A stretch of 64,000 bases of DNA from Micrococcales bacterium 31B (lineage in GTDB: Bacteria; Actinomycetota; Actinomycetes; Actinomycetales; Dermabacteraceae). The translations under genes and the position numbers were made by a program. Positions 46,128 to 54,519 of this stretch are shown piece after piece (position 1 is the stretch's first letter; every line of letters begins with the position of its first letter). The notes below the pieces were generated by a model. That model had not been told where the DNA came from and did not search any database. It worked only from the letters and a program-made list of their open reading frames with translations. The stretch lies in the NCBI GenBank assembly GCA_022803075.1, contig JAFFTF010000004.1:301526-365525 (forward strand), read 5' to 3'.

Positions 46128-46535
46128 CTACCGTGCAAACAGGCCGACAACCTCAGACCTCTGAAAATACTCGGCCGTTTGCACAGCGTTGGGAGTGCCC
46201 TTCAGGGGGTCCGCGCCGCACTCCAGGAGTGCCGCAACGACCGCGACGAAACCCTTAAAAGCCGCACCCGCAAGAGGCGTCTGGCCGCGATCATTGGTGG
46301 CGTCGACGTTCGCCCCGAGATCCGCAAGCGCCAGCACCAGATCGGCGTGCCCGTGATACGCCGCGAGCATCAGCAGTGAGTTGCCGTTGTGATCAGCGAG
46401 ATTGGCCGGAACCCCGTCGTTTAAGTACGTCAGCAGCGACGCATCGCCGGCGCGAGCGAGGTCGAACAGTCGCTCTGAGAACCCCAACACCTCCGAGTCG
46501 CTCGGAGGCGGTGATTGCGAAAAATTGTTGTGCAT
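46128..46535 (-). CDS. Ankyrin-repeat protein
   Basis: 135 residues, about three ankyrin repeats: ANLADHNGNSLLMLAAYHGHADLVLALADLGAN, VDATNDRGQTPLAGAAFKGFVAVVAALLECGAD and a partial last one. Single-domain cytosolic ankyrin proteins in bacteria often work with a neighbouring enzyme such as catalase or a toxin; here it starts 11 bp after the esterase-like gene, so the two form an operon. No signal peptide. Confidence 0.85.
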   Translation of the reverse strand: MHNNFSQSPPPSDSEVLGFSERLFDLARAGDASLLTYLNDGVPANLADHNGNSLLMLAAYHGHADLVLALADLGANVDATNDRGQTPLAGAAFKGFVAVVAALLECGADPLKGTPNAVQTAEYFQRSEVVGLFAR

Positions 46536-46546
46536 GTACTTCGCTC

Positions 46547-47551
46547 CTAGCGGCTGTGGGCCACGGTGGCGTCGGGGCTGAGATTCCGCGACATGAAGGA
46601 GATCGCGTCGAGATTATCGACGAAGGCGCCGCCCTCATGGCCGTTGAACTCCCAGAGTTGCATCGACTTCGGGGCCGTGATGCGATGGTACGCGCCGAAG
46701 ATCGTGGCGGGCGGGCAGGTGGCATCCATAAGCGATGCTGTGATATGAACCGGTGCCGTGATCTGAGCGGCGAGGTTCACGATGTCAAAATAACTGAGCA
46801 CACGTTCTATCGATTCGATCTCGTGACGGCGGCTCTTGCAGTATTCTGCGATCTGCGCGTAGGGCTGGGCGTCGGTGAAGCGGATCGCGCGCGGAAAATC
46901 GCAGAGAAACGGCACCTTCGCATACACGGCCGCGACGCCCTGCGGCACCAAAGCGGCCGCAGCGAGGGCCAGCCCGCCGCCCTGGCTACCTCCCGTTACA
47001 CCAATGCGCGCGGCATCCACCAGGTCCAGGGAGGCCGCGGCGGCAACGGCCCGCGCGGCGTCCGTATATAAACGCCGGTAATAGTACGTCTCGCGTGACG
47101 TGATGCCGTGCGTCATGAAGCCGGGAGGCCCGGGATTGCGCGGCCCCGAATCGGGGGTGTCGGCGGGTGTGGCGTGCCAGCCCTGCCCGCGCGAATCCAT
47201 CACAAAGTGAGCGAAGCCGCTCGACGCGATTTCGAGGGATTGTTCTGCGAAACCGCGACCGTGGGAGTAGCCCAGGTACTCGACCACCGCGGGCAGGCCC
47301 GCCTCGGTGCGCAGCGGAGACTCGCGCGGAACCTTCAGCCAGCCCTTGATGCGTTCGCCCGCGTAGCCCGAGAACGTGACGTCATACAGGTCAAGGGTAA
47401 CGACGGGGCTGTCGACGCGTTCGAGAGTCACGTCAAGATCGTGGGCCTCGGCCTCCGCCAGGGTGTCACGCCAAAATTGGTCTAAATCTTCGGGGCTGGT
47501 TTGCGCGCTGCGGTAGGTCTCCAACTGGTCTGGCGTGAAATCGACGTACAC
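46547..47551 (-). CDS. Acetyl xylan esterase-like (AXE1/cephalosporin deacetylase) hydrolase
   Basis: 334 residues of the carbohydrate esterase 7 group, removing acetyl groups from xylo-oligosaccharides or cephalosporins. The alpha/beta-hydrolase nucleophile Ser189 is in GVTGGSQGGGLAL; Asp in SLMDATCPP and His in FNGHEGG complete the triad. The conserved RGQG (121-124), a CE7 hallmark, is present, and HGITS and YYYRRLYTDAARAV also match. No signal peptide, so it acts on imported substrates. It is the upstream gene of a pair with the ankyrin protein. Confidence 0.9.
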   Translation of the reverse strand: MYVDFTPDQLETYRSAQTSPEDLDQFWRDTLAEAEAHDLDVTLERVDSPVVTLDLYDVTFSGYAGERIKGWLKVPRESPLRTEAGLPAVVEYLGYSHGRGFAEQSLEIASSGFAHFVMDSRGQGWHATPADTPDSGPRNPGPPGFMTHGITSRETYYYRRLYTDAARAVAAAASLDLVDAARIGVTGGSQGGGLALAAAALVPQGVAAVYAKVPFLCDFPRAIRFTDAQPYAQIAEYCKSRRHEIESIERVLSYFDIVNLAAQITAPVHITASLMDATCPPATIFGAYHRITAPKSMQLWEFNGHEGGAFVDNLDAISFMSRNLSPDATVAHSR

Positions 47552-47669
47552 GTGCTACTCCTGTGTGGCGGGCGTGATGCCTAGTCTATCGACCCTACTC
47601 AGAGCCGCAACGAGTCTCACATCGTTTCATTTTGGGGAACGCCGCAGGCGTCGTATATAGTCCTTCGTG

Positions 47670-47757
47670 GAGATGTCGCATAGTGGCCTAGTGCGCTCGC
47701 TTGCTAAGCGAGTTGATGGAGAAATCCGTCGCGTGGGTTCGAATCCCATCATCTCCG
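47670..47757 (+). tRNA. tRNA-Ser (GCU anticodon)
   Basis: An 88-nt class-II tRNA. The acceptor GGAGATG pairs with CATCTCC, the anticodon stem CTCGC/GCGAG presents TTGCTAA (anticodon GCT in DNA), a long variable arm follows, and the T-loop is GGTTCGAATCC. Discriminator G; CCA is not encoded. Confidence 0.95.
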
Positions 47758-47763
47758 CCGGTT

Positions 47764-47790
47764 GCCCCGTTCCCCTCGTGGGGGCGGGGC
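47764..47790 (+). terminator. Terminator after tRNA-Ser
   Basis: GCCCCG-TT-CCCC pairs with GGGG-G-CGGGGC around a TCGT loop, then CTGTTT. Confidence 0.7.
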
Positions 47791-47832
47791 ATCTCTGTTT
47801 CTACAGGCTGTCGAGGCGGTGGCGCTGCGAAA

Positions 47833-48948
47833 CTAGCGGTGGGTGGCCCACAGGGCCGTCACCGAGGCCAGCAGGGTGAGCGGCACGATGAACAGCCCCA
47901 GCCGTGCGAACCGCCACGAACTCACCTTGACCCCACGACCCGCGCAGCGCTCTCGCCACAGTACGTTCGCGAGCGAGCCCCACATCAGCACGAGCGGCCC
48001 CACGTTGGTGCCGATCAAGAGGGCGGCCAGTCGCAGCGGGTCGCCGCCCGCGGTCGGCTCGAGCGCAAGGTAGGCCGGCAGGTTGTTGAGCAGGTTACTG
48101 CTGGCGGCGGCCACGAGGGTCAGGCGGGTGAGGTCGAGCCACGAGGTTCCGGACGCCCCCGTGGCCCGTTCCAGCGCCGCCCCCAGGCCGTTGACGTGCA
48201 GCAGCTCAACCACCGTGAACAGCGCGGCCATGGCGAGGGCCATCTTCCACGGCACGGCGATATGCGCAAACGCCTCGCGATCTCGCACGTAGGCCGTCAC
48301 CGCGAGCACGAGCGCGGCCCCCACCGACACGTAGGCCGGTTCGAGACCCGAGACGAAGAGCGGCCCGAGTGCCACGCACACTGCGGTGGCAATGGCGAAA
48401 CTCGTGCGATCCCGGGGGGCGCTGGGACCGGGGTCGGGGTACCGGCGGGGCAGGCGGCGTCCGTACCCGCACCACAGGGCCACGGTGGGCACGACGAACG
48501 CGGCGAGCGCGGGCGCCCACATGAGGCCGACGAACGACGTGCCGCCCAGGCGGGAGACCGCGAGCAAATTGGTGAGGTTCGAGACCGGCAGCAAGAGGCT
48601 TGCGGTGTTGGCGAGGTAGACCGAGAGCAGCGCGAACGGCAGGGGGTTCAGGTTCAGGCGCAGTGCCAGCGCGATCACGATCGGCGTGAGCAGCACGGCG
48701 GTGGTGTCGAGGCTCATGACGATCGAAAGCACGGCACCGAGAGCCGCGACCAGGGCAAACAGCCAGAAGGTGTGGCCGCGCGAGATGAGTGCGAGGCGGC
48801 GGGCGGCGGCCTCAAAGACACCCGCGCGGTCGGCGAGTTCGGCGACGACCGTGATGGCCATGAGAAAGATGAGCACGGGGAGCACGCGTTCGGCGAGCTC
48901 AGTGAGTTGCGTCCCATTGAGGCCGGTGAGTGAGTGAAGGGCTGGCAC
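47833..48948 (-). CDS. ArsB/NhaD-type (SLC13-like) permease
   Basis: About 371 residues with roughly ten spans. LIFLMAITVVAELADRAGVFEAAARR, SLDTTAVLLTPIVIALALRL, LANTASLLLPVSNLTNLLA and ASSNLLNNLPAYLAL fit the ArsB/NhaD ion transporter superfamily. Candidate substrates are arsenite/antimonite, Na+ or dicarboxylates. The N-terminus is short compared with relatives, which usually have one or two extra helices; GTG 48948 is a guess without a clear ribosome site, and the frame runs on upstream to 49104 with unrelated sequence. Possibly a 5'-truncated gene. It sits between two tRNA genes and might partly replace the broken acr3. Confidence 0.7.
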   Translation of the reverse strand: MPALHSLTGLNGTQLTELAERVLPVLIFLMAITVVAELADRAGVFEAAARRLALISRGHTFWLFALVAALGAVLSIVMSLDTTAVLLTPIVIALALRLNLNPLPFALLSVYLANTASLLLPVSNLTNLLAVSRLGGTSFVGLMWAPALAAFVVPTVALWCGYGRRLPRRYPDPGPSAPRDRTSFAIATAVCVALGPLFVSGLEPAYVSVGAALVLAVTAYVRDREAFAHIAVPWKMALAMAALFTVVELLHVNGLGAALERATGASGTSWLDLTRLTLVAAASSNLLNNLPAYLALEPTAGGDPLRLAALLIGTNVGPLVLMWGSLANVLWRERCAGRGVKVSSWRFARLGLFIVPLTLLASVTALWATHR

Positions 48949-49117
48949 CCGGACAGGGTATGAGTGCTGGCTGGGAAAACGTTGGATCGCGATGTGCAGG
49001 GAATATCCGCAGGTCAAAGGGTGGTTCTGGGTTTGTGATGGGCGTCTCTGGGTAAGGATTAGGTAATCGGGCGCAATTCGCGCTATGGTTTTCTTCGTTC
49101 GCACTGAGGTGCGAGGC

Positions 49118-49190
49118 GCGCCCGTAGCTCAACGGATAGAGCATCTGACTACGGATCAGAAGGTTGGGGGTTCGAATCCCTCCGGGCGCA
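49118..49190 (+). tRNA. tRNA-Arg (ACG anticodon)
   Basis: A 73-nt tRNA: acceptor GCGCCCG / CGGGCGC, D-loop AGCTCAACGGATAGAGC, anticodon stem TCTGA/TCAGA with loop CTACGGA (anticodon ACG), and T-arm GGGGGTTCGAATCCCTC with one weak pair. Discriminator A; CCA is not encoded. Confidence 0.96.
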
Positions 49191-49197
49191 CACAGTG

Positions 49198-49234
49198 AGG
49201 CCCCTGACCAGGCATTATGTTTGGTCGGGGGCCT
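49198..49234 (+). terminator. Terminator after tRNA-Arg, overlapping fic 3' end
   Basis: AGGCCCCTGACCA pairs with TGGTCGGGGGCCT (one mismatch), 11-nt loop, followed by TTTGTC. It covers the fic stop codon on the other strand. Confidence 0.75.
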
Positions 49235-50435
49235 TTGTCATGCGCTCGCGGATGCGGGCCTCCAGGTCATCGAGCTCCGCGAGCACGTCGGTCGCCACCC
49301 AGACGCGGTCACGCTTGCGCCCGGTGACTTCGCGCAGTATCTCTGCCGATTCCGCCTGGGCGATCAGGGCGTACGCCTGGGAGCGGGTTACCCCGGTCGT
49401 GTTCACCACCGCGTCGTACGTGACGATGGGCTGCTCGGCGAGGTTGTCGAGCAGAGCAGCCAGGGCCGTGCGCGCAGACGGGTTGAGCCCGGCCTTCCAC
49501 GCGGCGGGCAGCCCGTGGATGCGGTGGGCGGTGACTTCGCATTCGAGGGCTGCCGCGTGAGCTGACTCGACAAACAGGTGGACGACGGGCTCGGGGTCGC
49601 CGCGGCGGTAGGTGCCCAGGCATGCAAAGTACTCCTCGCGACGGGCAAGGATTCCGCTCGCTAGTGGAAGCACAGCGTCGTGGGTCAGGCCGCGGCGCAT
49701 GAGGCAGGCCGAAACGAGCGCTCTCCCGATGCGACCGTTTCCGTCCGCGAAGGGGTGAATTGACTCGAATTGGGCGTGCGCGATCGCGGCTTGGGTCAGG
49801 GCAGGTACGTCGTCTCGATGTGCGTAGGTCAGCAGGTCGTGCAGCAGCTCTGTTACGGTCTCCGGCGGGGGCGGAACATAAAGTGCGTTCCGTGGTGAAT
49901 GATCGCTCCCGCCTATCCAGTTCTGCATGTCGCGTATCTGGCCGGCGTACATAGACTCCTGCGCGTCGTCGAGCATGAGTTCACGGTGTGCACGCAAGAG
50001 GTCGTCGAGCGCAATCTGGCCCGTTGAGCGCGTGGCGGTGACCAGCTGGTGTAGTGCCTGCGCCGCGGCGTGCATGCTCGTTGCGGACGCATTCGACTTG
50101 CTGCCGGCTGCGGCTCGCACGAGATCGTCTGACGTGGCAGTGATGCGTTCGATTTTTGAGGAGGCCACGGCCTCAGTGCGGATCATGAGGCGGCTGAGGG
50201 TAGCGCCGCGCGTGCCCAAGACGGCGCTTGCTCGGCCGATGGCAAGCATGGCCACCTCGGCCTTGAGGGTAACGGCCGCGGGCGCGGTGAACTCTGCGGT
50301 GGCAATGAGCGGCGGTATCGATGCGGCCACCTCGGTAAGAGTGCGGTCTTCGCGAGTGCCGCCGCGAAACTTCTGCCGCCACGGTCGCAGTACGCTTTCG
50401 TGTCTCGGCCAGGGCGTGGCGGGAGGTGGGGTCAT
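49215..50435 (-). CDS. Fic-domain protein with C-terminal winged helix
   Basis: 406 residues. The Fic AMP-transferase motif is HPFADGNGRIGR (227-238), with the flap MYAGQIRDMQNWIGG ahead of it. The N-terminal region has SSKIERI (92-98), where class-II inhibitory helices carry S/TxxxE(G/N); the Glu is kept, the Gly is Arg. The C-terminal ~90 residues contain a helix-turn-helix TYDAVVNTTGVTRSQAYALIAQAESAEILREVTGRKR. This Fic-HTH layout occurs in self-regulated bacterial Fic proteins. Its promoter carries a perfect 15-bp-arm palindrome. It modifies unknown protein targets, probably by AMPylation. Confidence 0.9.
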   Translation of the reverse strand: MTPPPATPWPRHESVLRPWRQKFRGGTREDRTLTEVAASIPPLIATAEFTAPAAVTLKAEVAMLAIGRASAVLGTRGATLSRLMIRTEAVASSKIERITATSDDLVRAAAGSKSNASATSMHAAAQALHQLVTATRSTGQIALDDLLRAHRELMLDDAQESMYAGQIRDMQNWIGGSDHSPRNALYVPPPPETVTELLHDLLTYAHRDDVPALTQAAIAHAQFESIHPFADGNGRIGRALVSACLMRRGLTHDAVLPLASGILARREEYFACLGTYRRGDPEPVVHLFVESAHAAALECEVTAHRIHGLPAAWKAGLNPSARTALAALLDNLAEQPIVTYDAVVNTTGVTRSQAYALIAQAESAEILREVTGRKRDRVWVATDVLAELDDLEARIRERMTKAPDQT

Positions 50436-50453
50436 GGCGGAATAGTAGCAAGG

Positions 50454-50487
50454 GTTAGTTCAGTTTTCTCCTGAAAACTGAACTAAC
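50454..50487. promoter_or_regulatory. Perfect AT-rich palindrome upstream of fic
   Basis: GTTAGTTCAGTTTTC (50454-50468) and GAAAACTGAACTAAC (50473-50487) with a TCCT centre, 18 bp before the fic start. Probable operator for the Fic winged helix; it could also be an end structure of the neighbouring gene at 50501, but there is no T-run. Confidence 0.7.
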
Positions 50488-50500
50488 GCCGGTGCCTAGT

Positions 50501-50956
50501 TCACGTCGCGACGTAACGCGCCTCTATTTCGGCGTTCTGAATCTGCGTGAGCATCTCCACGGCGTCGAGCACTCGGCACGTCTCGAAGAGGTGGTGAATC
50601 AGCGAGAACTCGCGAATGCCATCGCCCACCTCCAGCGGCACCTCGCTGCCCGCGAGCGCCGCGTAGTGAAACGTGCGGCCATCCTCGGGGTTCTCGTCTC
50701 GGCTGATCCAAATGGTGCGCGGCAGGTTACCCACGTAGGCCATCACGAACAGCCGAGTTTCTTTGCCGTCGGCGTCGAGCAGCGCACCGTAGGTGCCCAT
50801 CGTGACGTCCTTACCGCCGGTGCGGCGCAACACGATGGTGTCGCCGACGGGGGTGCCCTTACGCACGAGGTCGGCGATCACGCCCGCGAGACCGTGCTTG
50901 CGTTCGACGAGGTCGGCGACTCGCGCCTCGGGCGGATGAGTGGGGTGGGTGAGCAT
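50501..50956 (-). CDS. Hypothetical protein, 151 aa
   Basis: A cytosolic mixed alpha/beta protein with normal codon bias. Recognisable only as unknown: an N-terminal helix (PEARVADLVERKHGLAGVIADLVRKG), a beta-rich centre (DTIVLRRTGGKDVTMGTYGALLD... TRLFVMAYVGNLPRTIWISRDEN) and a C-terminal helix (GIREFSLIHHLFETCRVLDAVEMLTQIQ). GAAAGGAA lies upstream of the ATG. No neighbour is clearly linked; the fic palindrome begins 14 bp after its stop. Confidence 0.65.
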   Translation of the reverse strand: MLTHPTHPPEARVADLVERKHGLAGVIADLVRKGTPVGDTIVLRRTGGKDVTMGTYGALLDADGKETRLFVMAYVGNLPRTIWISRDENPEDGRTFHYAALAGSEVPLEVGDGIREFSLIHHLFETCRVLDAVEMLTQIQNAEIEARYVAT

Positions 50957-51115
50957 CGAGTTCCTTTCGGCCGCATCATTGCGACGACGGGTCGCGCCCC
51001 CACGTGGCGGCGCGACTCCGACAGGGTTGACGCTATCAAGGCGAGCGCGTCTTGCTGAGTTTTCGACGCATTTGTCTCACCCCGCAGTCACCGCAGGCGA
51101 GACACGAAACGCGGG

Positions 51116-51916
51116 CTAACGCCCATTCTTGGCATCGCGCCAGGCGAGCCACCGCTTCACGGCGTCGAAGTCAATCTCTGGCCCCGAGACTCCCAGGGTG
51201 AAGAGGCGCACGCCGCCGGCGAAAAGGGCGTCGGCGTCCGCCTCGCTGCGGCCGCGCAACTCGTTAGACACGATCAGGTTGGAGACGTCGCCGCCGTCCT
51301 TTTCGGCCCACTTTTCGATCACGGAGATCTTGTGCGCCAGCTGATCGACGGGCGCGAAACTGTGCCACAGGTCGGCATGGCGGGCCACCAGCCGCAACGT
51401 CTTTTGCTCCCCGCCGCCGCCGATCAGCACGGGGATCTTGCGGGTCGGTTGCGGGTTCAACACGGCCCAGCGCTGCTCGATGCGGGGCAGTGCTTCGGCC
51501 AGGGCATCGAGTCGCCCGCCCGCCGTGCCGAACTCGTAGCCGTACTCGGTGTAGTCTCGCTCGAACCAGCCCGAGCCCGTGCCAAAGATGAACCGGCCCG
51601 TCGCGCCCTTCGCCGAGATGTGGTCAACGGTGCGCGCCATGTCGGCCTGCAGGTCGGGGTTGCGATACGAGTTGCAGTTGACGAGACAGCCAAACTCCAC
51701 GCGCTCGGTGAGTTCGGCCCACGAGGCAAGCATGGTCCACGATTCAAAGTGCGTGCCGTCGGGGTCACCCGAGAGCGGGTAGAAGTGGTCCCAGTTGAAC
51801 AGCACGTCGACGCCGAGGTCTTCGAGGCGCAGCACGGCGTCGCGCAGGGTTTCGTAGGGTGAGTGTTGGGGCGCGAGTTGCACGCCGAGGCGTACATCAA
51901 TATCGAGAGCTACCAT
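51116..51916 (-). CDS. LLM-class F420-dependent oxidoreductase
   Basis: 266 residues, a TIM-barrel luciferase-like enzyme that probably uses F420 or FMN. VLFNWDHFYPLSGDPDGTHFESWTMLASWAELTERVEFGCLV and FIFGTGSGWFERDYTEYGYEFGTAGGRLDALAEAL are typical of the actinobacterial F420-linked group. The frame runs open far upstream to 52462, but only because of the oppositely oriented gene there; ATG 51916 gives the family-like N-terminus LDIDVRLGVQL. The substrate is unknown. Confidence 0.85.
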   Translation of the reverse strand: MVALDIDVRLGVQLAPQHSPYETLRDAVLRLEDLGVDVLFNWDHFYPLSGDPDGTHFESWTMLASWAELTERVEFGCLVNCNSYRNPDLQADMARTVDHISAKGATGRFIFGTGSGWFERDYTEYGYEFGTAGGRLDALAEALPRIEQRWAVLNPQPTRKIPVLIGGGGEQKTLRLVARHADLWHSFAPVDQLAHKISVIEKWAEKDGGDVSNLIVSNELRGRSEADADALFAGGVRLFTLGVSGPEIDFDAVKRWLAWRDAKNGR

Positions 51917-52067
51917 GCGCGTCACGATACCAACTGGTCCCGGTGCGCACCGCCTCCCCGAAAACGTTTTACCAACGTGGGACGCGCGCGTGGCACGCGA
52001 TCGCGGCGGCCCCCTCGCATCGAGCCAGACAAAGACGAGGCGGCGTGCGCGGCGGTACTCTTGCAGC

Positions 52068-52412
52068 ATGAGCACTGATTGGCGACCCGAAGTGGTCGCG
52101 CACCTGACCCAGTTGATTCTCGCCGCCGACGCCGGCGTGACCGTCGAGAGCAAGTGGAAGAAGCCGAGCAACCCCGACGGCGTGCCCACGTTTACGTGTG
52201 ATGGCCTGCTGTGCACGGTGGAGACGTACAAAGACAAGGTGAAGGTCACGTTCGCGAAGGGCGCGTCGCTCGACGACCCCACCGGCATTTTCAACGCGTC
52301 GCTGGACGCGGGCACGCGCCGGGCAGTCGACGTGAAACAGGCGGATTCACTCGACGATGCCGAGTTTGTGGCACTGATTCGCCGAGCGATCGACCTGAAC
52401 CGATCCAAGTAG
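52068..52412 (+). CDS. DUF1801-family protein
   Basis: 114 residues. The W.....PDGVPTFTCDGLLCTVETYKDKVKVTFAKGASLDDPTGIFNASL and GTRRAVDV blocks match the DUF1801/YdhG-like fold found in many bacteria; biochemical function is unknown. The gene is divergent from the LLM oxidoreductase. The ATG follows a weak TTGCAGC site. A single small cytosolic domain with no signal peptide. Confidence 0.8.
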   Translation: MSTDWRPEVVAHLTQLILAADAGVTVESKWKKPSNPDGVPTFTCDGLLCTVETYKDKVKVTFAKGASLDDPTGIFNASLDAGTRRAVDVKQADSLDDAEFVALIRRAIDLNRSK

Positions 52413-52449
52413 GCGGGCCGAGGGTGCACCATAGCTTCGCACCGCTGTC

Positions 52450-53697
52450 TCATGCGCTCCATTCGGGGTTGACCGCAAAATCGCGCAAGATCAGGTCGTC
52501 GCCGACGCGGCCTTTGAGGAGGGCCGTGCTGAGCACCAGGGTCTTTCGCCCCGTGCCGAGGTCGTAGTGCTCGATGTCGAGGGTGCCGGACTCGCGGAAA
52601 GTCTTCTCCCGGGCAAGGAACATGCCCCGCTCGTCGAATTTTGCGGTTGCGAACGACTCATTGTTACCCCACGCATCAAGGGCGAATGCCTTCTCAGTCA
52701 GCCCGGTGGCGAGATGGGTGCGCCACACGTCGCCGTTCATGTCGAACCAGTGCATGACGCCCTCGCGAACGGAGCCGGGCTGGCAGGTCACCGCGGGATA
52801 CTCACTGTCAATTGTTATGGGATTCCCGAGGGAGTCGCTCAGCAATATATTGTAAACGATGGAATTCGCCTGGCCGACTGAGTTGTCATCCGGAGTGAAA
52901 CGCGCCAGAGAATGTGCAAGGTTATAATTGGCATCTGGGTTCCCTGTGGTTGCCGGTCTCGTGCACGACGAATAGAAATGTATTCCGTCAGAAACAATAC
53001 CGTCTAAAGATTCGCCTTCGCTGGGGCGATATATTGCCTTCGCCTTGTCTGGGACTTTGGGGTAAGTTTGCACGAGAGAGTATTCCAGGGCGCCGGTTTC
53101 GCGCAGCGTTTTGACGAGCAGTCCATAGGCCTTACCTTCGCTCACAGTTTGCACTGGAATAAATCCGAATTCTGGCTGGTTCTCGATTACTTTCGGCGTT
53201 GAATGTGTGAACGATGTGATGTAGTCTTCGTCTGGACTGTCCGATTTTCTTGAGCCAACGTTATATGCGATAAGAAATTGACTTTCGCCCAAGTCGACCA
53301 GCCCCGAGCACACATCGCCCGCGCCGACATTCTCGCGTTGCATAAGCGTGCTAGAAAAGCGGTACTCATTCAATTCGTCGCTGACGAAAAGCAGGTCGCG
53401 GTTCCAAACTATAAGTGAATTGTCTTGTTGTTCGAGGTTGATTGACTGGGCAGAGTTGGGTGTACCTAAGAGGGTGAGAAATCCTCGGCTCTTGGTGAAT
53501 GGCAAGTCCAAATGATTCAACCTGTTGGGGCAGAAACGCAGGGCCACAACTTTGCCGTCCAGGGTTAAGTTTTCGGGTTCGGTATAGTGCAGGGCGTCGT
53601 TGGGCGTGCAGCCCGCCGCTCCGAGCCCGCCTAGGGTCATGGCAAGCGTGAGTGCGGTGCGGCGAGAGAAGGCGGGCTTGGAGCGGCGGATGTGCAT
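52450..53697 (-). CDS. Predicted lipoprotein, beta-rich, function unknown
   Basis: 415 residues. The N-terminus MHIRRSKPAFSRRTALTLAMTLGGLGAAGC has twin arginines (SRRTALTLA) before a hydrophobic core and an LGAAGC lipobox, so a Tat-exported lipoprotein is possible. The rest shows repeated strand-turn patterns (for example SGLVDLGESQFLIAYNVGS, GIHFYSSCTRPATT, HWFDMNGDVWRTHLATG) that suggest a beta-propeller-like outer domain, not a known enzyme. The region 52800-53500 has lower GC than neighbours, hinting at transfer. It ends 14 bp from the hydrolase-like gene and is probably co-transcribed with it. Confidence 0.7.
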   Translation of the reverse strand: MHIRRSKPAFSRRTALTLAMTLGGLGAAGCTPNDALHYTEPENLTLDGKVVALRFCPNRLNHLDLPFTKSRGFLTLLGTPNSAQSINLEQQDNSLIVWNRDLLFVSDELNEYRFSSTLMQRENVGAGDVCSGLVDLGESQFLIAYNVGSRKSDSPDEDYITSFTHSTPKVIENQPEFGFIPVQTVSEGKAYGLLVKTLRETGALEYSLVQTYPKVPDKAKAIYRPSEGESLDGIVSDGIHFYSSCTRPATTGNPDANYNLAHSLARFTPDDNSVGQANSIVYNILLSDSLGNPITIDSEYPAVTCQPGSVREGVMHWFDMNGDVWRTHLATGLTEKAFALDAWGNNESFATAKFDERGMFLAREKTFRESGTLDIEHYDLGTGRKTLVLSTALLKGRVGDDLILRDFAVNPEWSA

Positions 53698-53711
53698 GTG
53701 ACGGTCGCTTT

Positions 53712-54469
53712 CTAGTACCGAGTTACCCAGGTGGTGCGCAAGATGTCGCCGAGGTACACTCCGGCACCTCCGGTTCCATCGAGGTCGATCACGCCGGAGT
53801 TCTTGGTGGTCTCGTAATACGCCGCCCACACCAGCTGGGAGCAGTTCAGTGCCCCATCCGCCTTGCGATTAAAGGCGAAGTTCGTGTTGTACGGGCGCCC
53901 GAGGAGGTTATTGTTGGCGTACGCGGCGGCCGCATTTCGGCGGGTTTGCGTGGTGTTGACCTGAAGTCTTACGTGGTTTGTCGAAACTCTGGAGTTCGCA
54001 ATGAGGGCTTTTCGGCTGACTTGGTTAGTGCCGGGTGCCTCGATAATGTAAGTTCGGTCGTAGTATAGGCCTACACGGTCGGTCGTTGAGTCAGACCAGA
54101 AGATGTCTCCCGCCTGCCGCGGGTACGAGAGTGGGGCGCTGCCGACGGTTCCCCCAGAATTGTTGGGTGCTGCGCTGGAATTCTTGTCCTTCAGGCTTTC
54201 GCTGTGCAGCGAATAACCGTTTGCTTGCGCCTCGTTGACGGCCGCTTGAAGCACCGTCGAGACGTTTTGATTTGTGCTCTTGGCGTATGCCTCGGCATCG
54301 CTCAAAATTTGGGCCTCAGTGCCACCCATGGTGGTGGCCAAGAAGGTCAGGTTGGAGTCTACTTCGTGTGCCGAGGCAGAGGGGGGGCAATTACGCCCAC
54401 GAGTGATGTGGCTGCGAGTGCGGTGGCGGTGATGATGAATCTGGCCCGGATTCTCGAGGTAAGTTGCAT
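53712..54469 (-). pseudogene. Secreted NlpC/P60- or YiiX-like cysteine hydrolase, frameshifted at a 7-C tract
   Basis: From ATG 54469 (after AAGGGAG) the frame encodes a normal signal peptide, QLTSRIRARFIITATALAATSLVGVIAPP, then ends early at a TAG. At a run of seven C (54381-54387 on the plus strand as G) the next frame takes over with SASAHEVDSNLTFLATTMGG and continues as a ~210-residue mature protein. That part has YPRQAGDIFWSDSTTDRVGLYYDRTYIIEAPG and DGALNCSQLVWAAYY, with a Cys in the place of the papain-like nucleophile of NlpC/P60 or YiiX amidases. One added base would fuse the two frames. It may be phase-variable, decayed or a sequence error. Confidence 0.75.
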
Positions 54470-54501
54470 GATTCTCTCCCTTGAGATCGATTGGTAAAAG
54501 A

Positions 54502-54519
54502 TTAGGCCGACTTGCCTAA
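54502..54519. promoter_or_regulatory. TTAGGC inverted repeat upstream of hydrolase-like gene
   Basis: TTAGGC-CGACTT-GCCTAA, perfect 6-bp arms, 32 bp before the ATG 54469. It has the TTAGG/CCTAA edges of DtxR-type boxes but a different centre; regulator uncertain. Confidence 0.4.

Noticed and set aside
51917..52462. N-terminal extension of the LLM oxidoreductase
   Set aside because: The open frame overlaps the oppositely oriented DUF1801 gene and has no homology; the conserved domain starts at 51916.
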